In this document: piece by piece, positions 11,429-22,520 of the stretch
How positions within the stretch are numbered: the first letter of the stretch is position 1
How the letters are laid out: each line of letters begins with the position of its first letter
Source of the DNA: Druceiella hillmani
Taxonomy: Eukaryota > Arthropoda > Insecta > Lepidoptera > Hepialidae
NCBI GenBank assembly: GCA_039881145.1
Contig: JAYKKI010000063.1
Location: 12,617,001 to 12,681,000, forward strand
DNA length: 64,000 nt
Direction: 5' to 3'
The notes under the pieces: model-generated
Told to the model about the DNA's origin: nothing
Databases searched by the model: none
What the model saw: only the letters and a program-made list of their open reading frames with translations
Made by a program: the position numbers and the translations under genes

Positions 11429-12059
11429 TTTGCCAATTGAAATTCAATTGGCCAATTTTTTACAAAACAGTGCTTGTGTAGCTCGACTGTTCCGCATACA
11501 AAAATAGCAGTACGTAGTGAATCCATTAGCAGTACATAGTGAATTTACGATCAAAGTAACATTATTGTTTTCAGGCCAGCACGTACTTTGCAAATTAAAT
11601 CTACTTATTTTATTAAATCCGGGTTTGAAAATATCCAGCCTTTAAAATAGGCGAATAAACGATTATAATTGATCGATACTGACTGCCCCAGTGAAACAAA
11701 ACCTAAAAAAACGAAACTTTTATTACAAACTTCGTATGGAATTTTTACAGTATTCGCGCATCGTTACAGTATTCGCGCATCAAAATATCGTTACAGTATT
11801 CGAGCATCAAAATATCGTTAGAGAAATGTAACTTTCCTCAATTCGAGAAAATTTAAGTTCTTTTGTCTTTCCAGTTTCGTTGTACAAATATTCTTGTATC
11901 TGGTGCCAACAAAATACGCTCTTGTAATCTAGAACCAAGTAATTAAATTTATCCCATAGGTAAACAACTGTATCTTATCAAATCACTTATTTCCTGCTGT
12001 TAAATTTAATACGAAATGTTTTGTAAACTAGAAGAAAATAAAAACTCTTGGTCTCGATT
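11429..12059. other. AT-rich sequence with a small tandem repeat
   Basis: No gene seen. Two short direct repeats occur: AGCAGTACRTAGTGAAT near 11506 and 11529, and the 27-bp unit at 11747-11821. Confidence 0.45.
11747..11821. repeat. 27-bp tandem repeat, just under 3 copies
   Basis: The phrase ACAGTATTCGNGCATC followed by AAAATATCGTT is repeated three times; the first copy lacks the AAAATAT segment. Nearly identical units suggest recent slippage. Confidence 0.9.
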
Positions 12060-12269
12060 CTAACCTTGAATACCTTCTTCATCATTATCTTCATCGCTCA
12101 GCATATCTAGGTCTGTAATTTGACATATATTAGGCGATAAAGGAGGAGGCATGTTTTTGATATGGACTAATGGTTTCGATATAGAAATTACAGTAGAGTA
12201 CTCTATATCATGCTTGATTATTACGAAGATCTTCGTATGTCGATCATATGAAAACAGTAATTGTAGTGA
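12060..12269 (-). other. Possible minus-strand coding fragment, acidic, unidentified
   Basis: A 69-codon open frame on the minus strand lacks an early ATG but has an internal one at 12152. From there it reads MPPPLSPNICQITDLDMLSD followed by an acidic EDNDEEGIQG end. The stop is overlapped by an AAG|GTTAG splice-donor-like sequence, so it might be an exon. Composition is more protein-like than in neighbouring frames. No family is recognised. It lies about 0.6 kb upstream, on the same strand, of the fragment at 11172-11428. Chance cannot be excluded. Confidence 0.25.
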
Positions 12270-12609
12270 TTACTAGGTTCACGCCAGTTTGAAAGTACTG
12301 CAAATGCCATAAATGTTTTTCTTTTCATTCAGCCAAAATAGAAGCATAACATAGTATGATAAACAAATCAATTGTAGAATACAGGGTTTGATTTAATACA
12401 TGATGCTTCTAAAATATAATGGATATGCATTTGATATCAGATACGTTTTTCCTTGCGTCTTGTGAATGTATTGTCCACACACGTAGTAACATTTGTTTCA
12501 GTGAACTTTTGCACCGGCGGTGGTTACTTTTTAACCGACTGTGAAAAAAGAGAAGGTTCTCAATTCGACTGTATTTTTTTATATGTGATTTCATGTTTTT
12601 GACCTTCCT
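12270..12609. other. No gene supported
   Basis: An 86-codon minus-strand frame (12409-12669) is Lys/Ser/Arg-rich but shows no motif and runs into the repeat at 12610. Nothing else is visible. Confidence 0.35.
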
Positions 12610-12940
12610 TGAACAATTTGGAAGATTCTTTTTTTTATTTGACAGAGTATAGTCCCAGTATGGATCCATGGAAATTTGGTTAGAATCTGATTATGGAATT
12701 TGAAATTATACCATAGAATTTCCCAAAAATTTTGTTTGCACAGTTGCCGTAATCAAGTTTCGATAATATAGGTCAAACCAATTTGGATATTTCTTTTTTC
12801 ATTTAGAATGGTATTCTCTCAGTAAAAATTGGGTTAGAATCTGACCCTGGAAATTGAATATAATTCCTCAATATTCAAAAGCAAATGTGTCGTGATCAAG
12901 TTTTGGTAATCAATTTCTAATGATAATCTAACAAACACGA
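12610..12940 (+). repeat. Two tandem copies of a ~165-bp repeat
   Basis: The unit begins CAATTTGG...TTCTTTTTT, continues with TTGGGTTAGAATCTGA, GGAAATTGAA and an ATCAAGTTT end. Copies lie at 12610-12777 and 12778-12940. A third copy is at 13808-13990, on the far side of the minisatellite. Confidence 0.65.
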
Positions 12941-13080
12941 CCAACGACAATATAAATTTTCCCTTTAGCAAATTCAGGGTACAACAATGGAGCCGCAAGA
13001 TGATGACAGGAAGTCTTCAGTGTTAAGAAGTAAATTCATCGAGTTTGTACCTACAACACAATTTTAACCTTTGATCCATA

Positions 13081-13780
13081 AATTCTAATGCTTTTGGTGC
13101 ACTGCCTGCCTGAACCGAGAGGTTTGAAATGTGATATTTGTAAATTAGTGTTATGAGTCTTAAGCAGATACCCTGTCATTGAATCATAGATTCCTCAATC
13201 CTAATTCTATAGGAGAACTGCTCTCCTAAACTGTGAGACTTGAGGATCTGCCGTTTTAAAATTGTATTATGGATTTTAAGCAAAGACTCCGTCATTAAAC
13301 TCCAGTTTTCAACTCCTCAGCCCTAATGCTAAAGAAGTACTGCCTGCCTAAACAGTGAAACTTGAGAATCAGTTTTTTTTAAATAGTATTGTGGGACACT
13401 GTCACTAAACTTCGAGTTACAATTCCTCGGTCTTGTTACTTGCTATTTTTAAATTATGAGTTTTTGGTATTTACTATTTATAAATTATGAGTTCGTGGTT
13501 CGAGTTCCAACTCCTCAAACTTGACGTTTGGGAGATACTGTCTACTTAAACAGTGAGACTTTTTAAATTCGCATTGTGGGTCTCAAGCAGAGACTCTGTC
13601 ATCAAACTCCGATTTCTCTATTCCTTTGCTCCCATGACACTGGGGTACTTTCTGCTCAAATCATGACATTTAAGGACTTGCTGTTTTTAAATTAGTGGAT
13701 CTCAAGCAGAAAATCTTCCCTTAAACTGTGGATTTCAATTCCACAGCCTGATGTTGTAGCAACACAGCCTCTTTAGTATA
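13081..13780 (+). repeat. Degenerate minisatellite, ~110-122 bp unit, about 6-7 copies
   Basis: Each unit carries TACTGCCTGCCTAAACNGTG, then GAGACTTGAGGATCTGCTG, a TTTTTAAATT run, GTCTCAAGCAGAGACTC and TGTCATTAAACTCC, then a CCTCAG-type end. The ACTGC anchor occurs at 13101, 13217, 13339, 13537 and 13647, spacing 116, 122, 198 (a unit whose anchor decayed) and 110. Units are strongly diverged, so the array is old. No frame stays open across units. Confidence 0.75.
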
Positions 13781-13807
13781 AATTAACTCATATTTCTGAC
13801 ATTAATC

Positions 13808-13990
13808 GGTCAATTTGTATGATTCTTTTTTATTTGAATGGCTTAAGTATAGCATGATAAAAAATTGGTCAGAATTTGACTATGTATATTGAAGTTATAA
13901 CATAGAATTCGACAACAATGGACAGCACAGTTATCGTGATCGAGTTTGCATGACATAGATCTAAAGACAATCTATACTCCATTCAATTTC
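13808..13990 (+). repeat. Third copy of the ~165-bp repeat
   Basis: Contains CAATTTGTATGATTCTTTTT, AATTGGTCAGAATTTGACTA, ACATAGAATTCGACAACAAT and CGTGATCGAGTTT, in the order seen in the two copies at 12610-12940. The minisatellite therefore sits inside, or replaced the middle of, an older repeat series. Confidence 0.65.
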
Positions 13991-14697
13991 AGAAAAGGAT
14001 GTTTGTAAAAAACACTAATCTCACAGTTAAAAAATGGTTGACACAAATATATATTCGATCAACTGACGACTATTTATAAAACTCATTGTATTATACCCAG
14101 AGTATTATTAAACTACATACATAATCAAAATATTAATTTCAGGAATTTTCACCGTAAATAATGTTGTAAATACAAATATTACACCATTATTTTACTGATA
14201 CGAATTGTCAAATTTCCATGGTAAAAATGGATAACCCTCTATTTTTATTGCAAAATTACGAGACGTTTTAAACATTTCATGAAAATAATCGAAATTTCGA
14301 CGCTGAAAAAGCTAGAGCATATCTGCTATTCATTAACTTTACAAGGCGTTAGAATGAGATAGCTATAATATGTCATCTTACACTGCCATATTTCTAGATT
14401 TAATTGCATCATATATGAATATACTTACGTTGTATTTGGCATATATATAATGGAACAAACATTGTGACGTGTTATTTTATTTTCAAATAAATGTTGTAAT
14501 ATTTTGAAGTGAATATTACATATTTTATATGCCCTTTAGTGTGGTGCTTTTTCATAGTAGCTCAGCTTTTACTCTAATTTCCATGAATATTTTAGATTAC
14601 TATTTTTAATGTTAGACATATTTATTTGAAAAACGTTAGAAAAATCTTTAATGTTAATATCCAGCATGTTTATACACGCTTTGTATTATATAAATAA
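13991..14697. other. AT-rich sequence, no gene seen
   Basis: No open frame of note, no obvious repeat partner found in this window. Confidence 0.45.
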
Positions 14698-14773
14698 TGA
14701 CCTATAACGCAATGGTTAAGGCTCTAGCACCCGTCTAAGAGGCTAAGGATTTGATTCCTTGCCGAGTGTTTCA
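14698..14773 (+). repeat. tRNA-like sequence (tRNA-derived SINE head or tRNA pseudogene)
   Basis: A D-arm/A-box-like segment ACGCAATGGTTAAGG at 14707-14721 is followed 25 bases later by a B-box-like GATTTGATTCC at 14748-14758 (9 of 11 positions of the GGTTCGANTCC consensus). AAGG and CCTT flank the B box and can form a T-arm stem. The order and spacing fit an internal RNA polymerase III promoter and resemble an arginine-type tRNA. A proper acceptor stem and a seven-base anticodon loop are not evident, so a working tRNA is unlikely. Confidence 0.5.
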
Positions 14774-14823
14774 ACATTCATAAATATTTATCTAATTGTG
14801 ACTTATTTATTATACGTTGAGAT

Positions 14824-14834
14824 TGGCCGAGAGG
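14824..14834 (+). promoter_or_regulatory. A-box-like motif TGGCCGAGAGG
   Basis: An exact match to the pol III A-box pattern of Leu/Ser-type tRNAs, 50 bases after the tRNA-like sequence. No convincing B box follows within 100 bases, so it may be the broken second half of a dimeric SINE or chance. Confidence 0.3.
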
Positions 14835-15545
<711 letters not shown>

Positions 15546-15920
15546 TGGTAAAACTAAATTATTAATTTCTGCTTTTATTTGTATGTGTAAATATATGTAG
15601 GACTAGCAAATCTGAATTAATCCGAGCGCACAGCTAATATAATTATTTGTAACATTCGTTATTTATTTGTCCACAAGGGTCACACTACTTAAGTCCAAAA
15701 GCCAATGGATTCAGGAGATCAATTATATTTTTTTTTGTTAACTGTATGCCCACGTATACCAACTTAACGGATACCAGGTATACATCGCTTGCTTGCCACA
15801 CTTATCAACGTAATGGCGGTTAATCCGCAAGACGCACATATCTACAAATTAAAAAAACACTTTTGAGATTTTTAAATATTGCTCTCTGAATGTTTGGCCT
15901 TTCACAAAATTAGTTTGCAT
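15546..15920. other. No gene seen
   Basis: Ordinary AT-rich DNA between the microsatellite and the Tc1 element. No repeat partner was found in the window. Confidence 0.45.
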
Positions 15921-15923
15921 TAT

Positions 15924-15950
15924 ACACTCTTTTGCATAAAAAACGGGCGG
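15924..15950 (+). repeat. 5' terminal inverted repeat of the Tc1 element
   Basis: ACTCTTTTGCA plus an A-rich stretch and CGGGC, pairing with 17056-17080. Preceded by TA at 15921-15922. Confidence 0.8.
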
Positions 15951-16083
15951 TTTTGATTTTGTCATATTATTAACAAAATATTATTTATTAAGAGGTTGTA
16001 TTAATTGTAATTGTCACTGGCAGGTAGAGTGTATTCTGGCACATAAAGACGAACATTCTAAATTTTAAATTTATTCTTTTTTA

Positions 16084-16855
16084 ATGAAAATTCTGTTTTA
16101 CAGAAGAAGACTTCAGGCCGTCAATATACGTAGCTATGGCCCAGCTCGGGGCCCTACATTGCTTCGTGAGCATCGAGTTGCCAGATTGAGATTCGCTCAA
16201 AATTTTTCGTCATGGACTCTACAAGACTGGAATAGTGCTTTATTCTCCGATGAAGCTCGTATATCGATTAGTGGTGAGGATCGACGTCGGCGAGTCTTAC
16301 GAAGACCTGGAGAACGCTTCGCAGAAGTGTGCTTTGAGGAAATCACCCCTTACGGTGGAGGCTCCGTAATGTTTTGGGCTGGTATTAACTCAGATGACCG
16401 TACCAAGTTAGTTTTTATTGAAAATGGCACACTTAATGCGCAAAGGTACATAACAGAGGTTCTTATTCCTCATCCCCAACCCACATTAACAGCAGTTGGA
16501 GGCGAGTCCATTTTTATGGACGACAACGCTCGCGCCCACCGCTCTAGAGATGTTGATACGTATATGCAGGAGGCCAGAATTCGTCGGTTAGACTGGCCAG
16601 CTAGAAGTCCCGACCTCAATCCGATAGAATACATATGGGATAATCTCAAACGAATCGTCAGAGCCGTAAAACCAGCTCTAGAAAAGATTCAGACCCTTAA
16701 AAGTGTGATTGTCGCTGAATGGTAAAGTATTCCTCAGAAAATGATAAAAAAACGTCGTCGAAAGCATTCCTAGCAGATTAAGCGCATTGATTTTAGCTAG
16801 AGGAGGCCAAATTTTCAAATTTTATGTTAAATTAATAAAAAATGTTTTAAAATAA
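16084..16855 (+). pseudogene. Tc1-type DD34E transposase, truncated and frameshifted
   Basis: A 213-codon frame (16084-16725) covers the catalytic domain. The triad is visible: D56 in FSDEARI, D147 in FMDDNARAH and E182 in SPDLNPIEYIWD, with exactly 34 residues between the last two, the DD34E signature of Tc1. YGGGSVMFWAGI at 90-101 and RLDWPARSPD at 168-177 are typical too. The N terminus is cut: residues 7-18 are the end of the DNA-binding region, and the first six codons look like unrelated sequence ending in a splice-acceptor-like TTTTACAG. After residue 213 a TAA stop follows EW, and one extra A in the A-run near 16745-16751 shifts the frame; beyond it the usual tail (ESIPSRLSALILARGGQ) reads on to 16855. 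Full-length relatives have about 340 residues. Not functional as it stands. Confidence 0.9.
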
Positions 16856-17055
16856 ACTTTAGCCATTTTTAATGTACCAGTATGAAAACGCTCGTCTGTG
16901 GACTTTACATCGTTTTTTTTATTTATTCGCATTTTTAATCACTGAAGTAGGTAAAAACGATATATCAATAATAAATAACAATATTCTTGTCATATCGCCA
17001 TATAAAATGCATCAAATAATAATAAAATAACTCTGATATGGTTTATTCCTATAAG

Positions 17056-17080
17056 TGCCCATTTTTTTGCAAAAGAGTTT
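17056..17080 (-). repeat. 3' terminal inverted repeat of the Tc1 element
   Basis: GCCCATTTTTTTGCAAAAGA plus GTT pairs with the 5' TIR. TA dinucleotides follow at 17080-17085. Confidence 0.8.
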
Positions 17081-17084
17081 ACAT

Positions 17085-17087
<3 letters not shown>

Positions 17088-17124
<37 letters not shown>

Positions 17125-17125
17125 A
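17088..17125. repeat. (TA)n(TG)n microsatellite
   Basis: A TA run passing into a TG run directly downstream of the Tc1 3' end. Confidence 0.95.
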
Positions 17126-17379
17126 TTTGTTTAATTCTTCCAACTTTTATATGCACAAAAGTATGTAAGGAACCCATGTAATACTTGGTCTACTCTTACT
17201 TGACAGATTTTTATTTTTTTTCAAGTTGTGTTCAGTTGTATAAAAATTCCGTTACCGTTATATTGTTCAACTGTGGCCCAAATATTACTTGTTTGTAACA
17301 TTAAATTCCTCCCCTTTTTAAGATATAACCTCCTCCAAGGTATTACAGCTTTTTCTATCTTAAGCTGGGTTTTTTCACA

Positions 17380-17560
17380 TTTTTTTCCTTAAGAGCCTTC
17401 CAGAATAAAATCAATTTTATCCAGCACTGAACCTGAAATGGTGCTTTGTGTTCAGCTCACTTCAATTTAAGTTTTGTTGCATGTCCCAGGGCGTTGGCTT
17501 CACCCTTCTTTCTAATTTCAGAAGTTCTTCTTTGTCTTGTAGCTTTAAGTACTATTGTCA
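17380..17560 (-). pseudogene. LINE reverse-transcriptase C-terminal scrap
   Basis: On the minus strand one frame reads RQRRTSEIRKKGEANALGHA, TKLKLK, stop, AEHKAPFQVQCWIKLILFWK. This parallels the end of many non-LTR retrotransposon reverse transcriptases, where KLKWxWAGHxAR is followed by GRWTKxILEWRP; the stop falls where TGG (Trp) would be and a G-to-A change gives TGA. The match is short and diverged. A 105-codon plus-strand frame over the same bases (17446-17763) is hydrophobic, has no motif and is treated as its shadow. Confidence 0.45.
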
Positions 17561-18899
17561 ACATTTTTTTTTGCATTTTTAAGTTTACTCTTTACATCAT
17601 GTCTTATATAGAGATTGCCTTAAATTTTATTAAAATTATTTTCCTCAAAAGTGTAAGTCAGAACTGTGTTTTTTTTTGCATTTTGACTACAGGTTCATTA
17701 CACGTTGTCGTAATGCTACCTAAACTAGTATATAGCCTATTTCCGATAAGTAATTTCACTTAAATGTATTAATCATAAGATCTTAAGTTTTCTCGTTGAC
17801 TTTTTTAAAAACTTAACTTTTAAATGGAAGATTTTTTTACATGTGCCATACATTGTACATTATCAAAAAATAATCGTTATAAATATGTCATGTCTCTCCG
17901 TCCGTTTGTTACTTAATAAACAATATTTATGTTTGCCAGTGAGACGATGTGTTATATATTTAATTTATTTCCCTTAAATTGAGATGCTCCTTCATTTGCA
18001 CACAATTAATTTGAGTGTAATTATATATTATTCAAAATGAAACTGTGGCTTTATTTCACTTTTTCCTCTTTACTTATTCAACCTTAAATCTGAAAAGTCT
18101 GAAAATTTCCAGGTCTGACGGAAATTTTAAATAGAAAATTTCGGTTAACACGTATCAATAAATTCAAGAGAAATGCGGAACTTTAGTTCGTATATGTTCT
18201 GACATGCATTCGGCTGGTATTGCTTGTTACTTTTTAATTTTCTTTCTTATCTTAACTCGACGTATCAATATTCTATAGTATATCGATAGTATATTAGAAT
18301 TTCCCAGCGAAAATTTGCAAAAACCAGTACAATGTTGTGGTTAATAGGTTATTGTTTTATCAGATTTATCTTAAAAGGACATTACATATGAAGCTTTAAA
18401 TCGGCTCTTATATTTATCACATTCTATGTTTAAACAAGAAATAATAAAAATATGTAAAAATAAAATAGTTAAAAAAAGGTTAATACTTGTAGAATTAAAA
18501 TAAAAGTATCATTAAAAAAATCACGAGATATATGCCTGTGTGGACAATAAAATAAATGTATGCAAATAATATAATAGAAACATTAAATGTTATAAACCTA
18601 AATGTGCACGAAAATCTTACGGTACGACTTTTTCACATAGATTTATTGCTTTGATATTTCGTTTTCGTGTAACTGTCACATGAAAAGTTATGAAAAATAA
18701 AAATACAAGTTTGCCTTATTGTTAACTATATTTACCTCCACTATAGAATACGAACAGGTCATGGAGTAGGCTCTGTTTATTTTGTTTATAAATGATACTC
18801 TAAACTATTTTTGCTTCGTTTTAGATTATCAAGAACGCATTCAATAAAATATGTAAGGTAAAATTCATTTATACACAAATTTTTCTCGGAAAATCAATT
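17561..18899. other. AT-rich sequence, no gene seen
   Basis: About 1.3 kb with no recognisable motif and no partner noticed elsewhere in the window. Confidence 0.45.
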
Positions 18900-20330
18900 G
18901 CTGTACATTGTTGAAATGCTAATTAAATATTTATTTGTGTAATTTAATGTAAAAATAGCGGTCCTAATTTTTACATAAATAAATAAAAAAGTTCCTTTAT
19001 ATACCAAATTTATGAATAGCCATGGTAAATAATGTTACGGAATGGAATAATAACTTCGGAATCGGAATTTGTTATTTGACAAATTAACTTTATTTCGCGT
19101 GTAGGGTTAAAATGGAAAAAAATGAATTGTTATCCAAAAAAATATTATTTTGTAGTAAGAACGGATCAAATAATGTACATTTTTATTGGTATATAAACAA
19201 TTCACCAGACAAAAGCCCCAAGATGAATTTTAATAAAGATTTCCAATTCTATTCCTTGTGGACTTGATCAATATCTCTATTGGAAATATTCAAGATTATT
19301 ACTTAGCTTTATTACTACTTAATTGGCAGCGCCATCTATTTACGTTACGAGCAACCGATATAAAAGAATAGTTTTATAATTCTCCGATAGATGGGATATT
19401 AAGTTAATTTAATTTTAAATGCTGGTAATATCCTGATAACATTCCGGGGTCACGTGAAAAAAAGGAAAAAAAATAAAAATGCCTTATCAGTAATAGTTAC
19501 CTATATTCTCTTTTATAACAGAAATAATGAAAAGAGTTGAAAAAATATTAAGATTTTAATAAGTATTATTTTGGCTTCGTTTAAGAAAAGACAACTTCGT
19601 GAATATAAAACCACAATGATCTTAAGAATTTTGATGTCCACGCCATTCATTAGGGTTTAGTCTCATTCCTGTATGGGAACTGTATATATCGTAGATTTTT
19701 TTCATATGCATAAAAGCATATCATAATTTGTTAGCATTTATAAGATATTTATTTATGACAAAAACATTTAATATTTGATTCATCTATTAAAGAGTCTGAT
19801 GAAGCCTGTTTCCTTCAAGATTCAGCCCTTAATTATGCTGAATTTTAATTGACAGTAATTTTTCACAGCAGATAATATAAAATGACTTAATCTTGTGAGA
19901 TTATTTAAAATATTTTAGCGCCTTATTAATTTACAAATTATGGGAATAAATCACCTTTTCATTATCTATGAATTTTATAAATGAAATACCCTGGGGGAAT
20001 GTAAATTGCGCAAGATTTGAATAATTTACTAGCAGTATTACTTTGAAGATGCAGAGGTGTTCAAGTTTTTAAACGTAATGAAGATAATAAGAATAATTAC
20101 TTGTACAGTCCCAACAGTAAGAGTCCAAAAGGTAAAGCACTGTTTATTTCATAATTAACTTGCAACGAAATCGACTTATTTATTTGTTTTAATAAACTTA
20201 TCGATGAACGTAGAAATAAACGATATACATATTTTCTCGTAAAATATAAACCTGTATATGTAAATACACATATATACCCAAGTAGATATGTACACAAACG
20301 CATATATGCATGATAGCCATCAAACGATTA
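18900..20330 (+). repeat. Family A repeat, second composite
   Basis: 18930-19080 matches 36200-36360 (GTAATTTAATGTNNAA, AGCGGTC, ACGGAATNGAATA, TTGGAATTTGTTA). 19500-20070 matches the A arms at 6790-7400 and 7640-8300 as well as 36600-37130 (TAGGGTTTAGTC, CTNTATGGGAA, TATCGTAGATTTTTT, CACCTTTTCATTATCTATGA, GGGAATGTAAATTGCGCAAG). 19320-19395 carries an inverted relative of 6036-6110 with the GCGCCATCTAT motif. Non-coding. Confidence 0.7.
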
Positions 20331-21099
20331 ATGCATACGCAAGAAAATATCTAAGTCAGTGGCTTTAAGGTTTTTTATACGTAGGCGTAAAATACGAAAA
20401 CACCGAGCATAACACATTTTTAAAATTATTGGGTTCATTTTTTATTGGGAAAAACAAAACGAAAACGGCTTGCAAAAAATACGCAGGCCGAGTTGAGAAA
20501 GGCACATTCATATCAACTTTATTAAAAGGCACTGAGCAATTTATTCACAGTGGAAATATCGATATGAAAGATATAAAATTATAAAACTTATTTTTAATAT
20601 GTATAAACCTAAATATTTCTTCTCATATTATTTTCTTGTGGATTAAAATGACTGTTGAACATTTCAAAACATTGCTAAATAGCGATACATATATTATAAT
20701 TTCTTTCATATTACATTTGCAATAACTGTATTTGACTTTTTTTTATCACACGGCTCATTCACGGTTTAGTTTCTATTGTCCGACACTTCACTAGTCCGAC
20801 ACACCCTACAGCATGACATTCTGCGAATCGCTACTAGTCAATACGAGAGAAATATACGAGGAGGGGAGTAGAAACTGATATGGAGACTGATATATAATTT
20901 GATTCAGAAGCTGAAGTTAACCCCATATGTTGATTATATATTACCTTAAATCGTTTTTTTAATCATGTAAATATGGATGCACTAATAATTATTAATTCAA
21001 ACCACGCTGTTTTGCAGTTCTATTTTTTTTTTAATTTTAGCTCGCTGTAAACACATGATGAAAATTTCTTTTCACGCCTGGTGTCATTGGACTAGTCTT
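20331..21099. other. Spacer between family A and B, with two GTCCGACAC motifs
   Basis: No gene seen. GTCCGACAC occurs twice, at 20778-20786 and 20794-20802, and is inverted relative to the GTGTCGGA at about 21439 in family B. This could mark the ends of an insertion of about 670 bases. Confidence 0.45.
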
Positions 21100-22000
21100 T
21101 CAAAATTAATTCAAAATTTTAAGCCACGTTTTGCGATATAAGATGTTCCTGAATTATTTATAGGTAATGTATTAGTGCCTCTAATTTTTAAATCGTGAAT
21201 TGGAAAACAATTTAAAAAATAAATAAAACTTTGCAACAAAAGTAACATTATGGTAACTGGCTTTAACCATTTCAAGAAATATTAGTAAACTACAGAAATA
21301 TACTTTATGGCCGTTGATGTTTTCTTTTTTCTGTAATATGCAATTATTTTCTAATAATTTTTTCTTATTAATTTGTGCAATTCCATCTGTTTTACTGAAC
21401 TGCTAATAATTCGACAAGTATCGGTCTGATACTAATGTGTCGGATTAGAGAGACTGAAATGTATTGTTTGTCCCTGTAAACCGCAGTCAGAATTCTAACT
21501 TATGGTACGCTATATGATTGTAAGATCTTAAATATTTATAAATATTCCTTAAATATAGCCGATGAATACTATAGACCGGTTGAAGTCATAGAGAATATAA
21601 ACCGTGGAAAATTTAGTTACGATTCATTTGTTGACCTAATTATGACAAAACCTTAAAGTACATTTTTCTTCCCAAAATGTACACAATTGTGTAGTTCTAT
21701 TCGCAATACTCCTAATTACATACTACGGGTATTTATAGAGTTGCATATATAATTATCTGCACGATTACGTTTAAATTTGGACAAATTATTTTCTCTGAAT
21801 AACATGTTTAATTACGGGCGTAATTTTGGGGTAATTTTACGTGCGTAATGAGGGCACAATTACGGGCGTAATTTTAAAAACAATGAGCAGTCAGTACCGC
21901 ATTACTTAGTAAGTAATAAAAAATGGTTAAAGAGTAAATTCAAAGTAACTAGAAAATATTTGGCATCACATTACGTAAAAATACGTTATTTTTCTAATGA
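21100..22000 (+). repeat. Family B repeat, copy 2
   Basis: Matches 9860-10680 and 37440-38050 through TCGACAAGTATCGG, AGAATTCTAACTTATG, TAAGATCTTAAATATTTATA, GGTTGAAGTCATAGAGAATA and GGACAAATTATTTTCTC. Within it, 21800-21870 carries a local repeat of TTACGGGCGTAATTTT (two clear copies plus a TTACGTGCGTAAT variant), a small palindrome-bearing expansion not noticed in the other copies. Confidence 0.7.
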
Positions 22001-22219
22001 AAAGCAAGACTGATATATTATATGCGTTAATTCAATATACACCTTTTCTTCAGTGTTATACAAAATATGAACTTTAAAATGAATTTACAATTTTATTCAC
22101 TTTAAACGTAGAATATTTAATGTATTGAACAAAATAATAATTTATAAAATTATTCAAGAACGAAATAAAATTAGAAAATAATAAAAAAATCACCGTTCGC
22201 GTAACGCTAGCAAACTCGC

Positions 22220-22391
22220 ATATATATAAATTTCATGCACCGCTCTCTCTTGCTCCTACAGTGTGATACAGACAATAGGCTTGCACTGTGTCTTAGATAT
22301 ACGAAACAAAACTGGCTATGAAAGAAAGAGAGAAAGAAAATGAGTGCTCGCACCTCTCTCTCTTGTCCCTACAGTAATATACGAAACGTAA

Positions 22392-22423
<32 letters not shown>

Positions 22424-22520
22424 CTTCACTAACTTATATCTCCCTCTCAACTTCCGTTCGCCTCGCCCGATCACACTTTTCGTAACGCTCTCGTCACTCA
22501 TTCACCAGCTCACTCCCCAA
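22220..22520. repeat. CT-rich region with (CT)n tract and a short duplication
   Basis: Contains a (CT)n run at 22389-22417 and two copies of CTCTCTCTTG followed by CCTACAGT (about 22242 and 22357), each followed by an ATATACGAAAC phrase. The CT/GA bias gives a Glu-Arg-rich minus-strand frame (22316-22501) which is not a gene. Confidence 0.8.

Larger units (their letters stand above)
15921..17085 (+). mobile_element. Tc1-type DNA transposon, internally deleted, inactive
   Basis: A 1.16 kb element bounded by imperfect terminal inverted repeats: 5' ACACTCTTTTGCATAAAAAA then CGGGC at 15924, and 3' the complement of AACTCTTTTGCAAAAAAATG then GGC ending near 17080. TA dinucleotides lie at both edges, the target site of this superfamily. 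Inside is a DD34E transposase remnant. Only about 160 bases separate the 5' TIR from the catalytic domain, so the N-terminal paired-like DNA-binding region (about 100 codons in family members) is gone. The outermost few bases of the two TIRs differ, which blurs the exact ends. Confidence 0.85.

Noticed and set aside
14698..14773. Functional tRNA gene
   Set aside because: A and B boxes are present but an acceptor stem and a normal anticodon loop are not, so only a tRNA-like repeat is claimed.
17446..17763. 105-codon hydrophobic plus-strand frame that could pass for a small membrane protein
   Set aside because: Hydrophobicity follows from T-rich sequence, and the opposite strand carries a better match to a LINE remnant.
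22316..22501. Arg/Glu-rich minus-strand frame
   Set aside because: It is the translation of a GA/CT tract.
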